Shown here: piece by piece, positions 8,014 to 16,133 of the stretch
Layout: every line of letters starts with the position of its first letter
How positions within the stretch are numbered: the stretch's first letter is position 1
Source: Peribacillus sp. FSL P2-0133
Lineage (GTDB): Bacteria > Bacillota > Bacilli > Bacillales > DSM-1321
NCBI RefSeq assembly: GCF_037975445.1
Contig: NZ_CP150254.1
Coordinates: forward strand, 1,362,001-1,426,000
Direction: 5' to 3'
Length of the DNA: 64,000 nucleotides
The notes under the pieces: generated by a model
Database searches by the model: none
Told to the model about the DNA's origin: nothing
What the model saw: only the letters and a program-made list of their open reading frames with translations
Program-made: the position numbers and the translations under genes

Positions 8014-8015
8014 GG

Positions 8016-8759
8016 TTAATCAAAAGATGTCCTGAATTTTTCCGCTATATATGGCATGGAAGAAGGCACCTCTTGAAGATCCATTTCGGGATAACGGACA
8101 GCCGTCAGTTTTCCACCGAAGACGCAGCCTGTATCAATATTATATGTATGATTGACTCGTCTAGCTTCAGGGACTGGTGTATGTCCATATACGATCCATG
8201 TTTCCCCTTTGTATGATTGTGCCCAGTCTTTCCTGACCGGTGACCCATCGGGATGTTTGGAGCCATTGATATCACCATAGAGGACAAAGGTTTTTACCTT
8301 ATTGCTATATTGGCCAATATAGTCTCTGCGAATTCCTGCATGGGCAATGATCAATCGCCCTTTATCGATGAGTTGATAAAGTGGGGAACGTTCATACAGA
8401 TCCATAAACTTTTTTCGGATCTTCTTCTGCTCCCGAATGTTCAGTGATTCATATTCAGCTACAGTAGTCTCTAAACCGTGTGAAATTTGAACTTTATTGC
8501 CTGAAAAATAACGATACAATTTATTGCAGTGGTTACCTGGGGCATACCTTGCTATATTTTGGTTAATGACTAATTCATGGACAACCTCTATTACTTGAAG
8601 GGAGTTTGGGCCGCGATCGGTTAAATCCCCTACAAAGCCGAGAATTCTTCCAGAGGGATGTACAGGAAACCCAGTCTCCCATGTATAGCCCATTTTTTCG
8701 GTCAGCTGCCTGAATTCAGCGAAACATCCATGAATGTCCCCTATGATATCGATGTTCAT
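8016..8759 (-). CDS. prpE: Bis(5'-nucleosyl)-tetraphosphatase PrpE
   Basis: Calcineurin-like metallophosphatase that cleaves Ap4A symmetrically. Three metal motifs are visible: Gly-Asp-Ile-His-Gly at residues 7-11, Gly-Asp-Leu-Thr-Asp-Arg-Gly-Pro-Asn near residue 48, and Pro-Gly-Asn-His near residue 80. The C-terminal Tyr-Gly-His-Thr-Pro-Val and Asn-Ile-Asp-Thr-Gly-Cys motifs also fit the PrpE/ApaH group. The ATG used here follows an AAAGGGTG site; a start three codons earlier is possible. In B. subtilis prpE (yjbP) has been linked to spore germination response. Length (247) matches the family. Confidence 0.93.
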   Translation of the reverse strand: MNIDIIGDIHGCFAEFRQLTEKMGYTWETGFPVHPSGRILGFVGDLTDRGPNSLQVIEVVHELVINQNIARYAPGNHCNKLYRYFSGNKVQISHGLETTVAEYESLNIREQKKIRKKFMDLYERSPLYQLIDKGRLIIAHAGIRRDYIGQYSNKVKTFVLYGDINGSKHPDGSPVRKDWAQSYKGETWIVYGHTPVPEARRVNHTYNIDTGCVFGGKLTAVRYPEMDLQEVPSSMPYIAEKFRTSFD

Positions 8760-8872
8760 TTGACACACCCTTTGTTTGTTTTGTATATGTTTATGGTATT
8801 AGTATAGTATTATTTAAAAAAATAAAATATAAACGAGGAAATGAAAAAATATGTTTTAGGAGGTGTATGGTT

Positions 8873-10252
8873 ATGGAGGAGATGAAGGACCGGGAGCGGG
8901 AGAATAGTCAAATGAATAACGAGCTTTTGCTTGAAGCGCTAAAAACGGAAAGTCTAGATCAGTTTCGTACGGAGTTCCTTGAAATGCATCCATATGATCA
9001 GGCTCAATTTTATACAAGCTTGTCAGATGAATTCAGATCTGTCGTCTACACATATTTGTCACCGGAAGAAATGGCGGACCTTTTTGAAAATATAGAAATA
9101 GATGAAGAGGATTACGAAAGCCTGTTGGCTGAAATGAATCCTACTTACGCAGCCGATATGCTTTCCCATATGTATGCGGATGATGCGGCTGACGTCCTGA
9201 ATGAAATCAATGATGAGCAGGCAGTCAGCTATTTGACCATCATGAATGATGAAGCGGCAAGTGAAATCCAGGAGCTTCTGAACTATGAGGAATCTACGGC
9301 AGGAAGTATCATGACGACAGAATTCATTGCCATTGAAGCAAATGAAACCGCTCGATCAGCCATGCAGATCTTAAAAAGGGAAGCTCCGGAAGCGGAAACA
9401 ATTTATTATGTGTTCGTAACCGATCAGGATAAGAAGTTGCTTGGTGTTTTATCGCTCAGGACATTGATCATTGCTGATGAAGATGCTTTAATCGGTGATT
9501 TAATGGATGACAGGGTAGTTTCCGTACCTGTATCTGAAGACCAGGAAGAGGTGGCACGAAAAATAAGGGACTATAACTTCCTTGCCGTGCCAGTCGTCGA
9601 TTTCCAAAACCATTTATTAGGGATTATAACGGTTGATGATATCATTGACGTCATGGATGAAGAGGCATCCGATGACTATTCTAAATTGGCAGGTATCTCT
9701 GATCTTGATCATGTTGATAAGAGTCCATTTTCCGCTGCAAAAAAACGGCTGCCATGGTTGGTCATCCTCTTATTTTTAGGCTTGCTGACTGCGAGTTTGA
9801 TCGGCCGATTCGAAGAAACACTAAGTCAAAAAGCGATTCTTGCTGTATTTATTCCATTGATTGGCGGCATGGCTGGAAATACAGGAACACAAGCATTGGC
9901 AGTAGCGGTCAGAGGGATCGCAACAGGTGAATTAGAACAAGAAAGCAAGTGGAAACTGGTCTTTCGAGAGGCTGGAACTGGCCTTATTATTGGCCTGACA
10001 TGTGGAATTGCCATCACTTTCATTGTCTATTTTTGGCAAGGTGATTTAATGCTAGGATTATTAGTCGGTATTTCCATTTTCATAACTCTAATCGTGGCCA
10101 CACTTGCCGGTTCAATCGTCCCGCTTCTTATGCATAAAATGAAAATCGACCCAGCGGTAGCTTCAGGTCCTTTCATTACAACAATCAACGACCTTATCAG
10201 TATTCTTATTTATTTCGGATTAGCAACATTATTAATGGGCTATTTACTATAA
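8873..10252 (+). CDS. mgtE: Magnesium transporter MgtE
   Basis: Mg2+ channel of the MgtE family. The order is an N-terminal acidic superhelical domain (about residues 20-125), two CBS domains (about 135-260) that close the pore when Mg2+ is bound, a plug helix, and five membrane helices (about 285-458). The pore region Pro-Leu-Ile-Gly-Gly-Met-Ala-Gly-Asn-Thr-Gly-Thr-Gln is well conserved. The upstream AGGAGG serves either this ATG (nine bases) or one two codons earlier. The upstream gap is only about 100 bases and holds no recognisable M-box riboswitch. It occupies the place of the antiporter gene yjbQ of B. subtilis. Confidence 0.95.
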   Translation: MEEMKDRERENSQMNNELLLEALKTESLDQFRTEFLEMHPYDQAQFYTSLSDEFRSVVYTYLSPEEMADLFENIEIDEEDYESLLAEMNPTYAADMLSHMYADDAADVLNEINDEQAVSYLTIMNDEAASEIQELLNYEESTAGSIMTTEFIAIEANETARSAMQILKREAPEAETIYYVFVTDQDKKLLGVLSLRTLIIADEDALIGDLMDDRVVSVPVSEDQEEVARKIRDYNFLAVPVVDFQNHLLGIITVDDIIDVMDEEASDDYSKLAGISDLDHVDKSPFSAAKKRLPWLVILLFLGLLTASLIGRFEETLSQKAILAVFIPLIGGMAGNTGTQALAVAVRGIATGELEQESKWKLVFREAGTGLIIGLTCGIAITFIVYFWQGDLMLGLLVGISIFITLIVATLAGSIVPLLMHKMKIDPAVASGPFITTINDLISILIYFGLATLLMGYLL

Positions 10253-10326
10253 GTCAATGAAGGCCCTCTTGGAGGGCTATTCCCACAGGACTTTAGAAAA
10301 CGGTGTTTTTATCAAAGGAATTTTGA

Positions 10327-10353
10327 TATACTATCATTAGTAGCAGGTACTAA
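10327..10353 (+). promoter_or_regulatory. fabI promoter with FapR operator
   Basis: The palindrome TTAGTAGCAGGTACTAA (10337-10353) matches the FapR operator TTAGTA-N5-TACTAA. It starts four bases after a -10 element TATACT (10327-10332). FapR represses fatty acid and phospholipid genes until malonyl-CoA accumulates. Position over the start region fits repression of fabI. Confidence 0.85.
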
Positions 10354-10385
10354 TAACTTGTATTAAAAATAGGAGGTCACATACG

Positions 10386-11159
10386 ATGACTTTTTCATTA
10401 GAGGGAAAAACGTTTGTCATAATGGGTGTAGCGAATAAAAGAAGTATTGCATGGGGAGTTGCCCGTTCCTTACATAAAGCAGGTGCAAAGCTGATATTCA
10501 CTTACGGAAAAGACCGTACGGAAAAAAGCGTTAGGGAACTATCTTCTACATTGGAAGGGGAGCCTTCCGCCATTTTACAATGTGATGTAACGAAGGATGA
10601 AAGCATTGAAAAATGTTTTGCGATGATTAAGGAAGAAACAGGTATCATTCATGGCGTGGCACACAGTATCGCATTTGCTAACAAGGAAGAGCTGGACGGC
10701 GAGTTCGTCAACACGAGCCGTGAAGGGTTCTTGCTTGCCCATAATATCAGTTCATTCTCTTTGACGGCTGTAGCTAAAGCGGCGAAGGAAATCATGCCGG
10801 ATGGTGGCAGCATTGTCACAATGACGTATCTTGGCGGTGAACGGGTCATGCCAAATTATAATGTAATGGGAGTGGCCAAGGCCTCACTAGAAGCCAATGT
10901 CCGTTACCTGTCAAGTGATCTTGGCAAAGATAACATCCGAGTGAATGCAATTTCAGCTGGTCCAATCCGTACCTTATCCGCTAAAGGTGTCCGTGACTTC
11001 AATACAATTTTAAAGAAGATTGAGGAAGAAGCACCGCTCCGTCGTACAACGACTCCGGAAGAAGTAGGGGATACGGCAGTATTTTTATTAAGTGACATGT
11101 CCCGCGGAATTACCGGGGAAAATATCCATGTGGATTCTGGTTATCATATAATCGGATGA
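10386..11159 (+). CDS. fabI: Enoyl-[acyl-carrier-protein] reductase FabI
   Basis: Last reduction step of fatty acid elongation (enoyl-ACP to acyl-ACP). The short-chain-dehydrogenase-like fold starts with the FabI form of the nucleotide motif (Gly-Val-Ala-Asn-Lys-Arg-Ser-Ile-Ala-Trp-Gly). The catalytic Tyr-X6-Lys pair is in Tyr-Asn-Val-Met-Gly-Val-Ala-Lys, near residues 158-165. Length (257) is standard. AGGAGG precedes the ATG at seven bases. Expression should follow membrane lipid demand through the FapR site upstream. Neighbouring coat genes match the fabI (yjbW)-cotO order of B. subtilis. Confidence 0.96.
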   Translation: MTFSLEGKTFVIMGVANKRSIAWGVARSLHKAGAKLIFTYGKDRTEKSVRELSSTLEGEPSAILQCDVTKDESIEKCFAMIKEETGIIHGVAHSIAFANKEELDGEFVNTSREGFLLAHNISSFSLTAVAKAAKEIMPDGGSIVTMTYLGGERVMPNYNVMGVAKASLEANVRYLSSDLGKDNIRVNAISAGPIRTLSAKGVRDFNTILKKIEEEAPLRRTTTPEEVGDTAVFLLSDMSRGITGENIHVDSGYHIIG

Positions 11160-11167
11160 CAGTAATT

Positions 11168-11197
11168 GAGGGGGCCGATATCGGTCCCTTTTTTTGT
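11168..11197 (+). terminator. Intrinsic terminator after fabI
   Basis: GGGGGCCGAT and ATCGGTCCC arms meet with almost no loop and are followed by seven T. Confidence 0.8.
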
Positions 11198-11459
11198 TGA
11201 TTGTCCACTTTGCAGGTATGAACTGCTACATCCTCAATTGAAATCTTTCCGATTTTTTCATCTTCAAATGTTTTAGTTTTCTCCGCTAATCCCCACCATA
11301 CTTAAGTTTGGTTAGTGTCCTTTTTTGAGGAGCGGCACATCTCCAGCATAAAGAAGGGTGAATCTCATATAAATGATACATAGAGCTGATATACATTATT
11401 TGCGAGAATCGGCAAAAACCTGCTTTCAACCCTATTCGTGAAAAAGAAGGAGGGGAATC
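11198..11459. other. Upstream region of the coat gene string
   Basis: No gene is supported. It probably holds the late mother-cell promoter of the coat genes; CATA-like -10 elements occur but none can be singled out. Confidence 0.3.
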
Positions 11460-11774
11460 ATGGACGTGAAGAAAGTTGGTCTGCCTTGTGCTGTTGGAAA
11501 ACAAACCATATACAATCCGCTGAAGAGACATATTAATTTGAATGAAAAAAATATCAGCACTCCATATACTGCCGAGGAATTGGTGGAGTTATTGTCCCGG
11601 CTTCCAGCCTTTGCACCTAAACCTGTTTGTAAGTTCATCATCAATGACCGTACACTGTTTGGGAAATTGGAACAAAAAAAAGAATCCAGTTTATTCATAA
11701 GGCATAAATTTGGGAAAAAAGTTGTCCAATACCATATGGAGCAGCTGCAGTCTGTGGATATCCTGAAATATTAA
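11460..11774 (+). CDS. Stand-alone CotO C-terminal-type module protein, 104 aa
   Basis: The C-terminal 70 residues repeat the pattern of the C-terminus of the next gene, cotO: a Leu-Leu-Ser-Arg-Leu segment, a Lys-Pro-Val-Cys-Lys-Phe-Ile-Ile-Asn-Asp segment (Lys-Pro-Leu-Cys-Glu-Ala-Ile-Val-Asn-Gly in cotO), and a final Val-Asp-Ile-Leu (Ala-Lys-Ile-Ile in cotO). It lacks the acidic, Glu/Lys-rich middle region of CotO. AAGGAGGGG precedes the ATG. The gap to cotO is 11 bases, so they form one operon. A spore coat role is inferred from the shared module and the context. Confidence 0.75.
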   Translation: MDVKKVGLPCAVGKQTIYNPLKRHINLNEKNISTPYTAEELVELLSRLPAFAPKPVCKFIINDRTLFGKLEQKKESSLFIRHKFGKKVVQYHMEQLQSVDILKY

Positions 11775-11785
11775 GGAGGGTTTTC

Positions 11786-12361
11786 ATGTCAGAGAAAAAT
11801 GGCGATAAGGAATCCAAACCACTTTTATATGTCGATCAAGTAAAAATATCAGATCAGCGTGGGAATATGCAAAGTGATTTTCGAACGAAAAAAGCTACAC
11901 CTAAAGACAGCGTTGAGCCTGAACCCGAACTACAGGAAGCCGAGCAAAAAGAAGAAAAAATCGAAAAAGTCAAACGAGAATTCGGTGTTTATGATGCCAT
12001 GAAGGAAATTGAAAAAGAGATTACGGGATTAAGGAAAATCACCGGACAATATGTCCCTGAGCAAACTCCGGTTGAACAAATGGAACATCCTGAACAAATA
12101 GAACAAGAAAACGAAAAACCAGTTAAGAGAAAAAGGAAAAAGGTGGAGAAGAAAGAATCTTCCCGCGACATCATTTCCCGCCTATCCAATCATCAAGGTT
12201 TTCCAAAGCCATTATGTGAGGCTATTGTTAACGGAAAAACAATTCAGTTTCATGTATTGGGAATGAAGGGGGAATCAGTGAAGATTAAAAGAGGGAACCA
12301 TATTCGTTTCGTGGGCCTGCCGGATATCATCGATGCCAAAATAATTGAAGAACCTAAGTGA
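11786..12361 (+). CDS. cotO: Spore coat protein CotO
   Basis: CotO is a coat morphogenetic protein needed, with CotH, for proper outer coat assembly. This 191-residue protein starts with the family's Lys-Pro-Leu-Leu-Tyr-Val segment, has a long Glu/Lys/Pro-rich linker (residues 30-130), and ends in the conserved module with Arg-Asp-Ile-Ile-Ser-Arg-Leu and Lys-Pro-Leu-Cys-Glu. The position after fabI is the same as for yjbX/cotO in B. subtilis. It is a little shorter than the B. subtilis protein, mainly in the low-complexity linker. Confidence 0.85.
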   Translation: MSEKNGDKESKPLLYVDQVKISDQRGNMQSDFRTKKATPKDSVEPEPELQEAEQKEEKIEKVKREFGVYDAMKEIEKEITGLRKITGQYVPEQTPVEQMEHPEQIEQENEKPVKRKRKKVEKKESSRDIISRLSNHQGFPKPLCEAIVNGKTIQFHVLGMKGESVKIKRGNHIRFVGLPDIIDAKIIEEPK

Positions 12362-12375
12362 AGGAGCAATATTAA

Positions 12376-12741
12376 ATGTTTCCCCCACAAAATGAATTTA
12401 CCTTATTTATAATATTAGGCTTGGCTTCCTTCAGGCTGACACGCTTGATCGTTTTCGATAAGATCCTGGAGCCGCTGCGCCGCCCCTTTTTTACAGAAAT
12501 AGAGGAAAAAAATGAAAAAGGGGATGTGGAAATATTTTTAATGCCCAAAGAGAAGGGCCTGCTTGGCTGGATTGGTCAATTGCTGAGCTGTTTTTGGTGC
12601 GTTGGTGTCTGGGTAAGCCTTTTTCTGGTTTTTCTTTATATCCAACATTGGTTTATTGGCGACGTATTGATATTAATCCTTGCCGTAGCAGCAGTAGGCG
12701 CAATCATTGAGGTCATAATCAGCAAAATTATGGACATTTGA
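12376..12741 (+). CDS. yjcA: DUF1360 sporulation membrane protein YjcA
   Basis: A 121-residue membrane protein with about three hydrophobic segments (residues 8-20, 57-82, 90-112). The Leu-Ala-Ser-Phe-Arg-Leu-Thr-Arg-Leu motif at the start and the Phe-Trp-Cys-Val-Gly-Val-Trp-Val-Ser motif in the middle are the DUF1360 signature. YjcA of B. subtilis is expressed in sporulation from the same position. It lies 14 bases after cotO. Its molecular job is unknown. Confidence 0.85.
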   Translation: MFPPQNEFTLFIILGLASFRLTRLIVFDKILEPLRRPFFTEIEEKNEKGDVEIFLMPKEKGLLGWIGQLLSCFWCVGVWVSLFLVFLYIQHWFIGDVLILILAVAAVGAIIEVIISKIMDI

Positions 12742-12803
12742 TTGGAAACAACTTGTCTCTTCGTTCATATAGTATGGTATAGATCTTGAAGGAGGAGTAT
12801 AAA

Positions 12804-12917
12804 TTGAATCAGAAACAGAATCCATGGGCTTATGCAAAACCGATTAAAAAAGATCAGCCGGTCAAAATCAAGAAAGACTGCGGCTGTAATAATAACAATA
12901 AAAATAAAGGCTATTGA
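12804..12917 (+). CDS. Small Lys/Asn-rich Cys-Gly-Cys protein, 37 aa
   Basis: A TTG start follows a strong AAGGAGGAG site at seven bases, and 37 codons run to TGA. The product is hydrophilic: a Pro-Trp-Ala-Tyr-Ala-Lys-Pro N-terminus, a Lys-rich middle, then Asp-Cys-Gly-Cys and an Asn/Lys run ending Gly-Tyr. A terminator follows within ten bases, so this is a complete transcription unit. Size, composition and the coat/SpoVA context suggest a spore-associated small protein, but the family is not recognised. Confidence 0.65.
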   Translation: MNQKQNPWAYAKPIKKDQPVKIKKDCGCNNNNKNKGY

Positions 12918-12922
12918 GTGAA

Positions 12923-12952
12923 AAAACCTTTCCATTTTGGAAAGGTTTTTTA
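12923..12952 (+). terminator. Intrinsic terminator after the 37-aa gene
   Basis: AAAACCTTTCC and GGAAAGGTTTT arms, followed by T-run. Confidence 0.85.
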
Positions 12953-13029
12953 TTTCCTAATCCTACCATTCATAAAAAAACAGTTATACAAGAAAATAAC
13001 AATAGAACGATAAATTAGGATGTGATTCT

Positions 13030-13527
13030 ATGCTCAGACAAGGAAGATATTTTAAGGGCAGCTTGCTGGTTTTTATAGTTTTTTTGTGTGTGCTTACTGC
13101 TTGCAGCAATCAGAATGATGGAAAAACGGAGAATTTAGCAATGATTAAACGTACGAATCCTGAACCGATGGATATCATTAATGGAATGGATGAGAAGGAT
13201 GAAAAGGGACTGATCTCAAAGGTCAAGGAAACAGTTGCTAATGAAGACACCATCTATGACGTGATCGTCGTGAAAAACGAAAAAAAGATTATCGTCGCTT
13301 ATAAAGTTAAGCACCTGCAACGTTTTCATATGAAGAAAATTGAAAAGACTGTGACTGAAAATCTGGAAGAGAAGTTTCCTAAAAATGATTTTATCGTATC
13401 AAGCGATTATAAAATATTTTTGGAATCTGTAAGATTGAACGAATTACTCAAAGAAAAAGATGTACCCGAAAAAAAGGCAAGGAAGAAGTTCAAGGAAATT
13501 GAAGAACTTCAAAAAGAATTAATTTAG
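13030..13527 (+). CDS. YhcN/YlaJ-family sporulation lipoprotein
   Basis: The 165-residue product begins with a lipoprotein signal peptide: basic start, hydrophobic stretch, and a lipobox ending Leu-Thr-Ala-Cys at Cys25. The mature part is highly charged and contains the Val-Val-Lys-Asn-Glu-Lys...Val-Ala-Tyr-Lys-Val pattern of YhcN/YlaJ spore proteins. These are inner spore membrane lipoproteins linked to germination. It lies 15 bases before spoVAC, and the same linkage of a YhcN-like gene to a spoVAC-D-Eb set is known from other bacilli, so it is probably the first gene of that operon. Confidence 0.8.
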   Translation: MLRQGRYFKGSLLVFIVFLCVLTACSNQNDGKTENLAMIKRTNPEPMDIINGMDEKDEKGLISKVKETVANEDTIYDVIVVKNEKKIIVAYKVKHLQRFHMKKIEKTVTENLEEKFPKNDFIVSSDYKIFLESVRLNELLKEKDVPEKKARKKFKEIEELQKELI

Positions 13528-13542
13528 AAGAGAGGTTCAGCT

Positions 13543-14013
13543 ATGAGTGGCAAGGAGAAAACTACCCCACAGCAGAGTGCGTATCAAGAGCTCCAAGGGA
13601 AGCATGAAATTAAAAGACCAATAGTGAAGAATTGTTTGAAAGCCTTTTTAGTAGGTGGCATTTTCTGCATAGTGGGACAAGCCATTTCCTACTTCTATAT
13701 TTACTTTTTCAACTTTACGGAACAGACAGCCGGAGGTCCTACAACTGCCACCATGGTGTTCCTGGCCCTTTTGATGACCGGTTTCGGATTTTACGACCGC
13801 ATTGGCCAGTTTGCTGGGGCAGGAAGTGCCGTCCCTGTTACAGGATTCGGTAACGCAGTCATTTCGGCAGCAATCGAACATCGGACGGAAGGTTTTGTAC
13901 TTGGTGTTGGATCCAATATGTTTAAATTGGCCGGATCTGTCATTTTATTTGGAGTATTTTCAGCCTTTGTCGTGGCGTTGATAAAAACAATTTATCAAAT
14001 GAGTGGGGGCTAA
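13543..14013 (+). CDS. spoVAC: Stage V sporulation protein AC
   Basis: Integral membrane protein of the SpoVA channel, which takes up calcium dipicolinate into the forespore and releases it at germination; SpoVAC is its mechanosensitive part. The 156-residue protein has about four hydrophobic segments and the family motifs Gly-Gly-Pro-Thr-Thr-Ala-Thr-Met and Gly-Ala-Gly-Ser-Ala-Val-Pro-Val-Thr-Gly-Phe-Gly-Asn. The stop is two bases before the spoVAD start. Its neighbours confirm the identity. Confidence 0.93.
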   Translation: MSGKEKTTPQQSAYQELQGKHEIKRPIVKNCLKAFLVGGIFCIVGQAISYFYIYFFNFTEQTAGGPTTATMVFLALLMTGFGFYDRIGQFAGAGSAVPVTGFGNAVISAAIEHRTEGFVLGVGSNMFKLAGSVILFGVFSAFVVALIKTIYQMSGG

Positions 14014-14015
14014 GC

Positions 14016-15041
14016 GTGTTAAAGGGAGAACAAACATGGATGTTTACCAATAAACCGGTCATCTTGGAAACAGGGGTAACAGGCGGTCCATTTGAAGCAA
14101 ATGGAGAAATCGCGGGTGATTTCGATATCCTATACGACGATTTGTGGATGGAGCAGGAATCATATGAGAAGGCACATCGACATTTGATGGAAAAAGCGGT
14201 TGAGCTTGCATTGGAAAAAGGTAAGATCAACAAGGAACAGGTACAATTTTTTTTGGCTGGTGATTTAATCAATCAGGTTACACCTACAAGCTTTGCAGCC
14301 AGAACTAATGGAATTCCATATTTCGGATTGTTTGGAGCCTGTTCCACTTCAATGGAAGGGCTTGCTCTAGCTGCTTTCATCACTAATTATGGCGGGGCTA
14401 ACTATGTGTTGACAGGCGCCTCGAGCCACAATGCAGCTGTTGAAAAACAATTTCGCTATCCAACTGAATATGGAGGGCAAAAACCACCTACAGCCCAATG
14501 GACGATAACAGGAGCGGGGGTGGCGCTGGTTGCTCCTGGTGGAAGCAAGCAAGGGGAATTTCCCCATATTGTCTCGGCCACTATCGGAAAGGTCATTGAC
14601 ATGGGATTGAAAGATCCTTTCAATATGGGGGGAGCGATGGCCCCAGCGGCAGTCGATACGATACTTGCCCATTTCAAAGATACTGGTTTGACCCCGGATG
14701 ATTATGATTTCATCATTACTGGTGATTTAGGTCAGATAGGGAGGGAGTCAGCCATTGACTTATTAAAGCAAAAGGGCTGTGACATCAATCAGGAAAAATT
14801 CAAAGATTGCGGATTGATGATTTTTAAAAAGGATCAGCCTGTTTTGGCTGGCGGGAGCGGTGCAGGATGTTCGGCAGTGGTTTTATACGGTCATATATTA
14901 AATGAGATGATTTCTGGTAAATATAAAAAAATTCTGCTTGTCGCAACAGGAGCATTATTGTCACCACTTTCCGTCCAGCAAAAAGATACGATTCCGTGCA
15001 TTGCCCATGCGGTGGCCATTGAATATGGAATGAATTCATGA
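14016..15041 (+). CDS. spoVAD: Stage V sporulation protein AD
   Basis: Peripheral SpoVA protein with a thiolase-like fold that binds dipicolinic acid. The 341-residue protein carries the family blocks Thr-Gly-Val-Thr-Gly-Gly-Pro-Phe-Glu, Gly-Leu-Phe-Gly-Ala-Cys-Ser-Thr-Ser, and [10 protein letters not shown]. The GTG start used lies two bases after spoVAC; an in-frame ATG eight codons later (Met-Phe-Thr-Asn-Lys-Pro) also has a nearby AAAGGGAG and cannot be excluded. The tight packing points to translational coupling. Confidence 0.93.
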   Translation: MLKGEQTWMFTNKPVILETGVTGGPFEANGEIAGDFDILYDDLWMEQESYEKAHRHLMEKAVELALEKGKINKEQVQFFLAGDLINQVTPTSFAARTNGIPYFGLFGACSTSMEGLALAAFITNYGGANYVLTGASSHNAAVEKQFRYPTEYGGQKPPTAQWTITGAGVALVAPGGSKQGEFPHIVSATIGKVIDMGLKDPFNMGGAMAPAAVDTILAHFKDTGLTPDDYDFIITGDLGQIGRESAIDLLKQKGCDINQEKFKDCGLMIFKKDQPVLAGGSGAGCSAVVLYGHILNEMISGKYKKILLVATGALLSPLSVQQKDTIPCIAHAVAIEYGMNS

Positions 15042-15057
15042 AAAAGGAGAGATTTCG

Positions 15058-15414
15058 ATGTTAGCAATGTTTTTTTGGGCCTTTGTCATCGGTGGCTTGA
15101 TCTGTGTCGTCGGCCAGCTTCTTTTCGATGTTGCTAAGCTCACACCAGCACATACGTTAAGCTTGTTCGTTGTAATAGGAGCTGTTCTTGGCGGATTTGA
15201 TTTATATGAGCCGCTTATTGACTTTGCCGGTGCTGGAGCAACCGTACCGATCATTTCGTTTGGGAACTCGCTGGTGAACGGGGCGATGATGGAATCGGAA
15301 AAACATGGGCTCGTTGGCGTACTGACTGGTATGTTTGAAATTACGAGTTCCGGTATCTCTGCAGCAATCGTCTTTGGATTCATCGGAGCTTTGGTTTTCA
15401 GACCAAAAGGATGA
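15058..15414 (+). CDS. spoVAEb: Stage V sporulation protein AEb
   Basis: Small integral membrane subunit (118 residues) of the SpoVA channel. About four hydrophobic segments and the family motifs Gly-Gly-Leu-Ile-Cys-Val-Val-Gly-Gln and [13 protein letters not shown] are present; the latter mirrors the motif in SpoVAC. AAAGGAG precedes the ATG. The set here has C, D and Eb but no A, B, Ea or F genes, so it is a short-form operon; a full spoVA operon probably lies elsewhere in the genome. Confidence 0.9.
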   Translation: MLAMFFWAFVIGGLICVVGQLLFDVAKLTPAHTLSLFVVIGAVLGGFDLYEPLIDFAGAGATVPIISFGNSLVNGAMMESEKHGLVGVLTGMFEITSSGISAAIVFGFIGALVFRPKG

Positions 15415-15516
15415 AATAAGCGGAAATAGGCAGCCTGGACTAGGACATGGCCTATACATATTTGTCCAGACCTACATATGTTATCAGTAAGCTTTAGCGA
15501 GAGCGAGGTGATATAT

Positions 15517-15678
15517 ATGTTTGGTTTTGGTGGCTACGGTTGTTGTGACGGCAGCGGTTATGGATACGGCGGCGGTTATGGATACGGCGGTGGTTATGGA
15601 TACGGCGGCGGTTCCACTTTTGCGATAATCGTTGTATTGTTTATCCTATTGATCATTGTAGGGGCTTCTTTCTGCTAA
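15517..15678 (+). CDS. yjcZ: YjcZ-family Gly/Tyr-rich sporulation protein, 53 aa
   Basis: A very short protein: a Gly/Tyr/Cys-rich N-terminal half containing three tandem copies of Gly-Gly-Gly-Tyr-Gly-Tyr type repeats (18 bases each at DNA level), then one C-terminal membrane helix [15 protein letters not shown], which is the YjcZ family signature. I chose the ATG after GCGAGGTG; an upstream in-frame ATG would add 13 unrelated residues. YjcZ lies next to spoVIF in B. subtilis too. The function is unknown beyond sporulation. Confidence 0.88.
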   Translation: MFGFGGYGCCDGSGYGYGGGYGYGGGYGYGGGSTFAIIVVLFILLIIVGASFC

Positions 15679-15679
15679 G

Positions 15680-15722
15680 GAAAAAGGAATAGGCAGAAGA
15701 AGCCTATTCCTTTTTTTTTTGT
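15680..15722 (+). terminator. Intrinsic terminator after yjcZ
   Basis: AAAGGAATAGGC and GCCTATTCCTTT arms, followed by a ten-base T-run. Confidence 0.9.
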
Positions 15723-15787
15723 TTGGGCCAAGCACCATTTTTCTGATAATGCCATAGGATAGGTACAGAAAAGGGAGGGGCTTAGGT

Positions 15788-16042
15788 ATGGATAATAACT
15801 TTTTTAAAAACATAGAAGGTAAAACCGGCGTAAATATGAAAGATGTATTAGAATTGGCAAACTCGCTGCAAGGAGCCAATTTCAAAGATGAAACAACTGT
15901 TAGAAATGTCATTAAGCGTGTTTCAAAAATAGCGAACAAACCGGTCAATAAAGAAACGGAAGATAAAATCGTCCATTCCATCGTAGCTGAAGGGAATAAG
16001 CTGGATTTCGGTACTATTTCGAATATGATAAATAAAAAGTGA
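15788..16042 (+). CDS. spoVIF: Stage VI sporulation protein F
   Basis: SpoVIF (YjcC) is needed for assembly of the spore coat and for the stability of the late coat regulator GerE in B. subtilis. The 84-residue protein is of the right length and has the family start Asn-Phe-Phe-Lys-Asn-Ile-Glu-Gly-Lys-Thr-Gly-Val. The remainder is helical and charged. GGGAGGGG precedes the ATG. It lies between yjcZ and yjcD as in B. subtilis. Two stacked hairpins follow. Confidence 0.92.
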   Translation: MDNNFFKNIEGKTGVNMKDVLELANSLQGANFKDETTVRNVIKRVSKIANKPVNKETEDKIVHSIVAEGNKLDFGTISNMINKK

Positions 16043-16045
16043 AAA

Positions 16046-16119
16046 AAGGCCTGCTATCATGCAGGCCTTCAGACTGCAGACAAACTCGAAGAAAAGCGAG
16101 TTTGTCTGCAGTTTTTTTT
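16046..16119 (+). terminator. Double terminator after spoVIF
   Basis: The first hairpin (16046-16069) has AAGGCCTGC and GCAGGCCTT arms. The second (16073-16119) has a 16-bp stem built on ACTGCAGACAAACTCG and ends in eight T. Confidence 0.85.
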
Positions 16120-16133
16120 AAAAAAAGTTGTAG

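Noticed and set aside
8760-8872. M-box magnesium riboswitch before mgtE
   Set aside because: The gap is about 110 bases and AT-rich, without the long conserved M-box structure.
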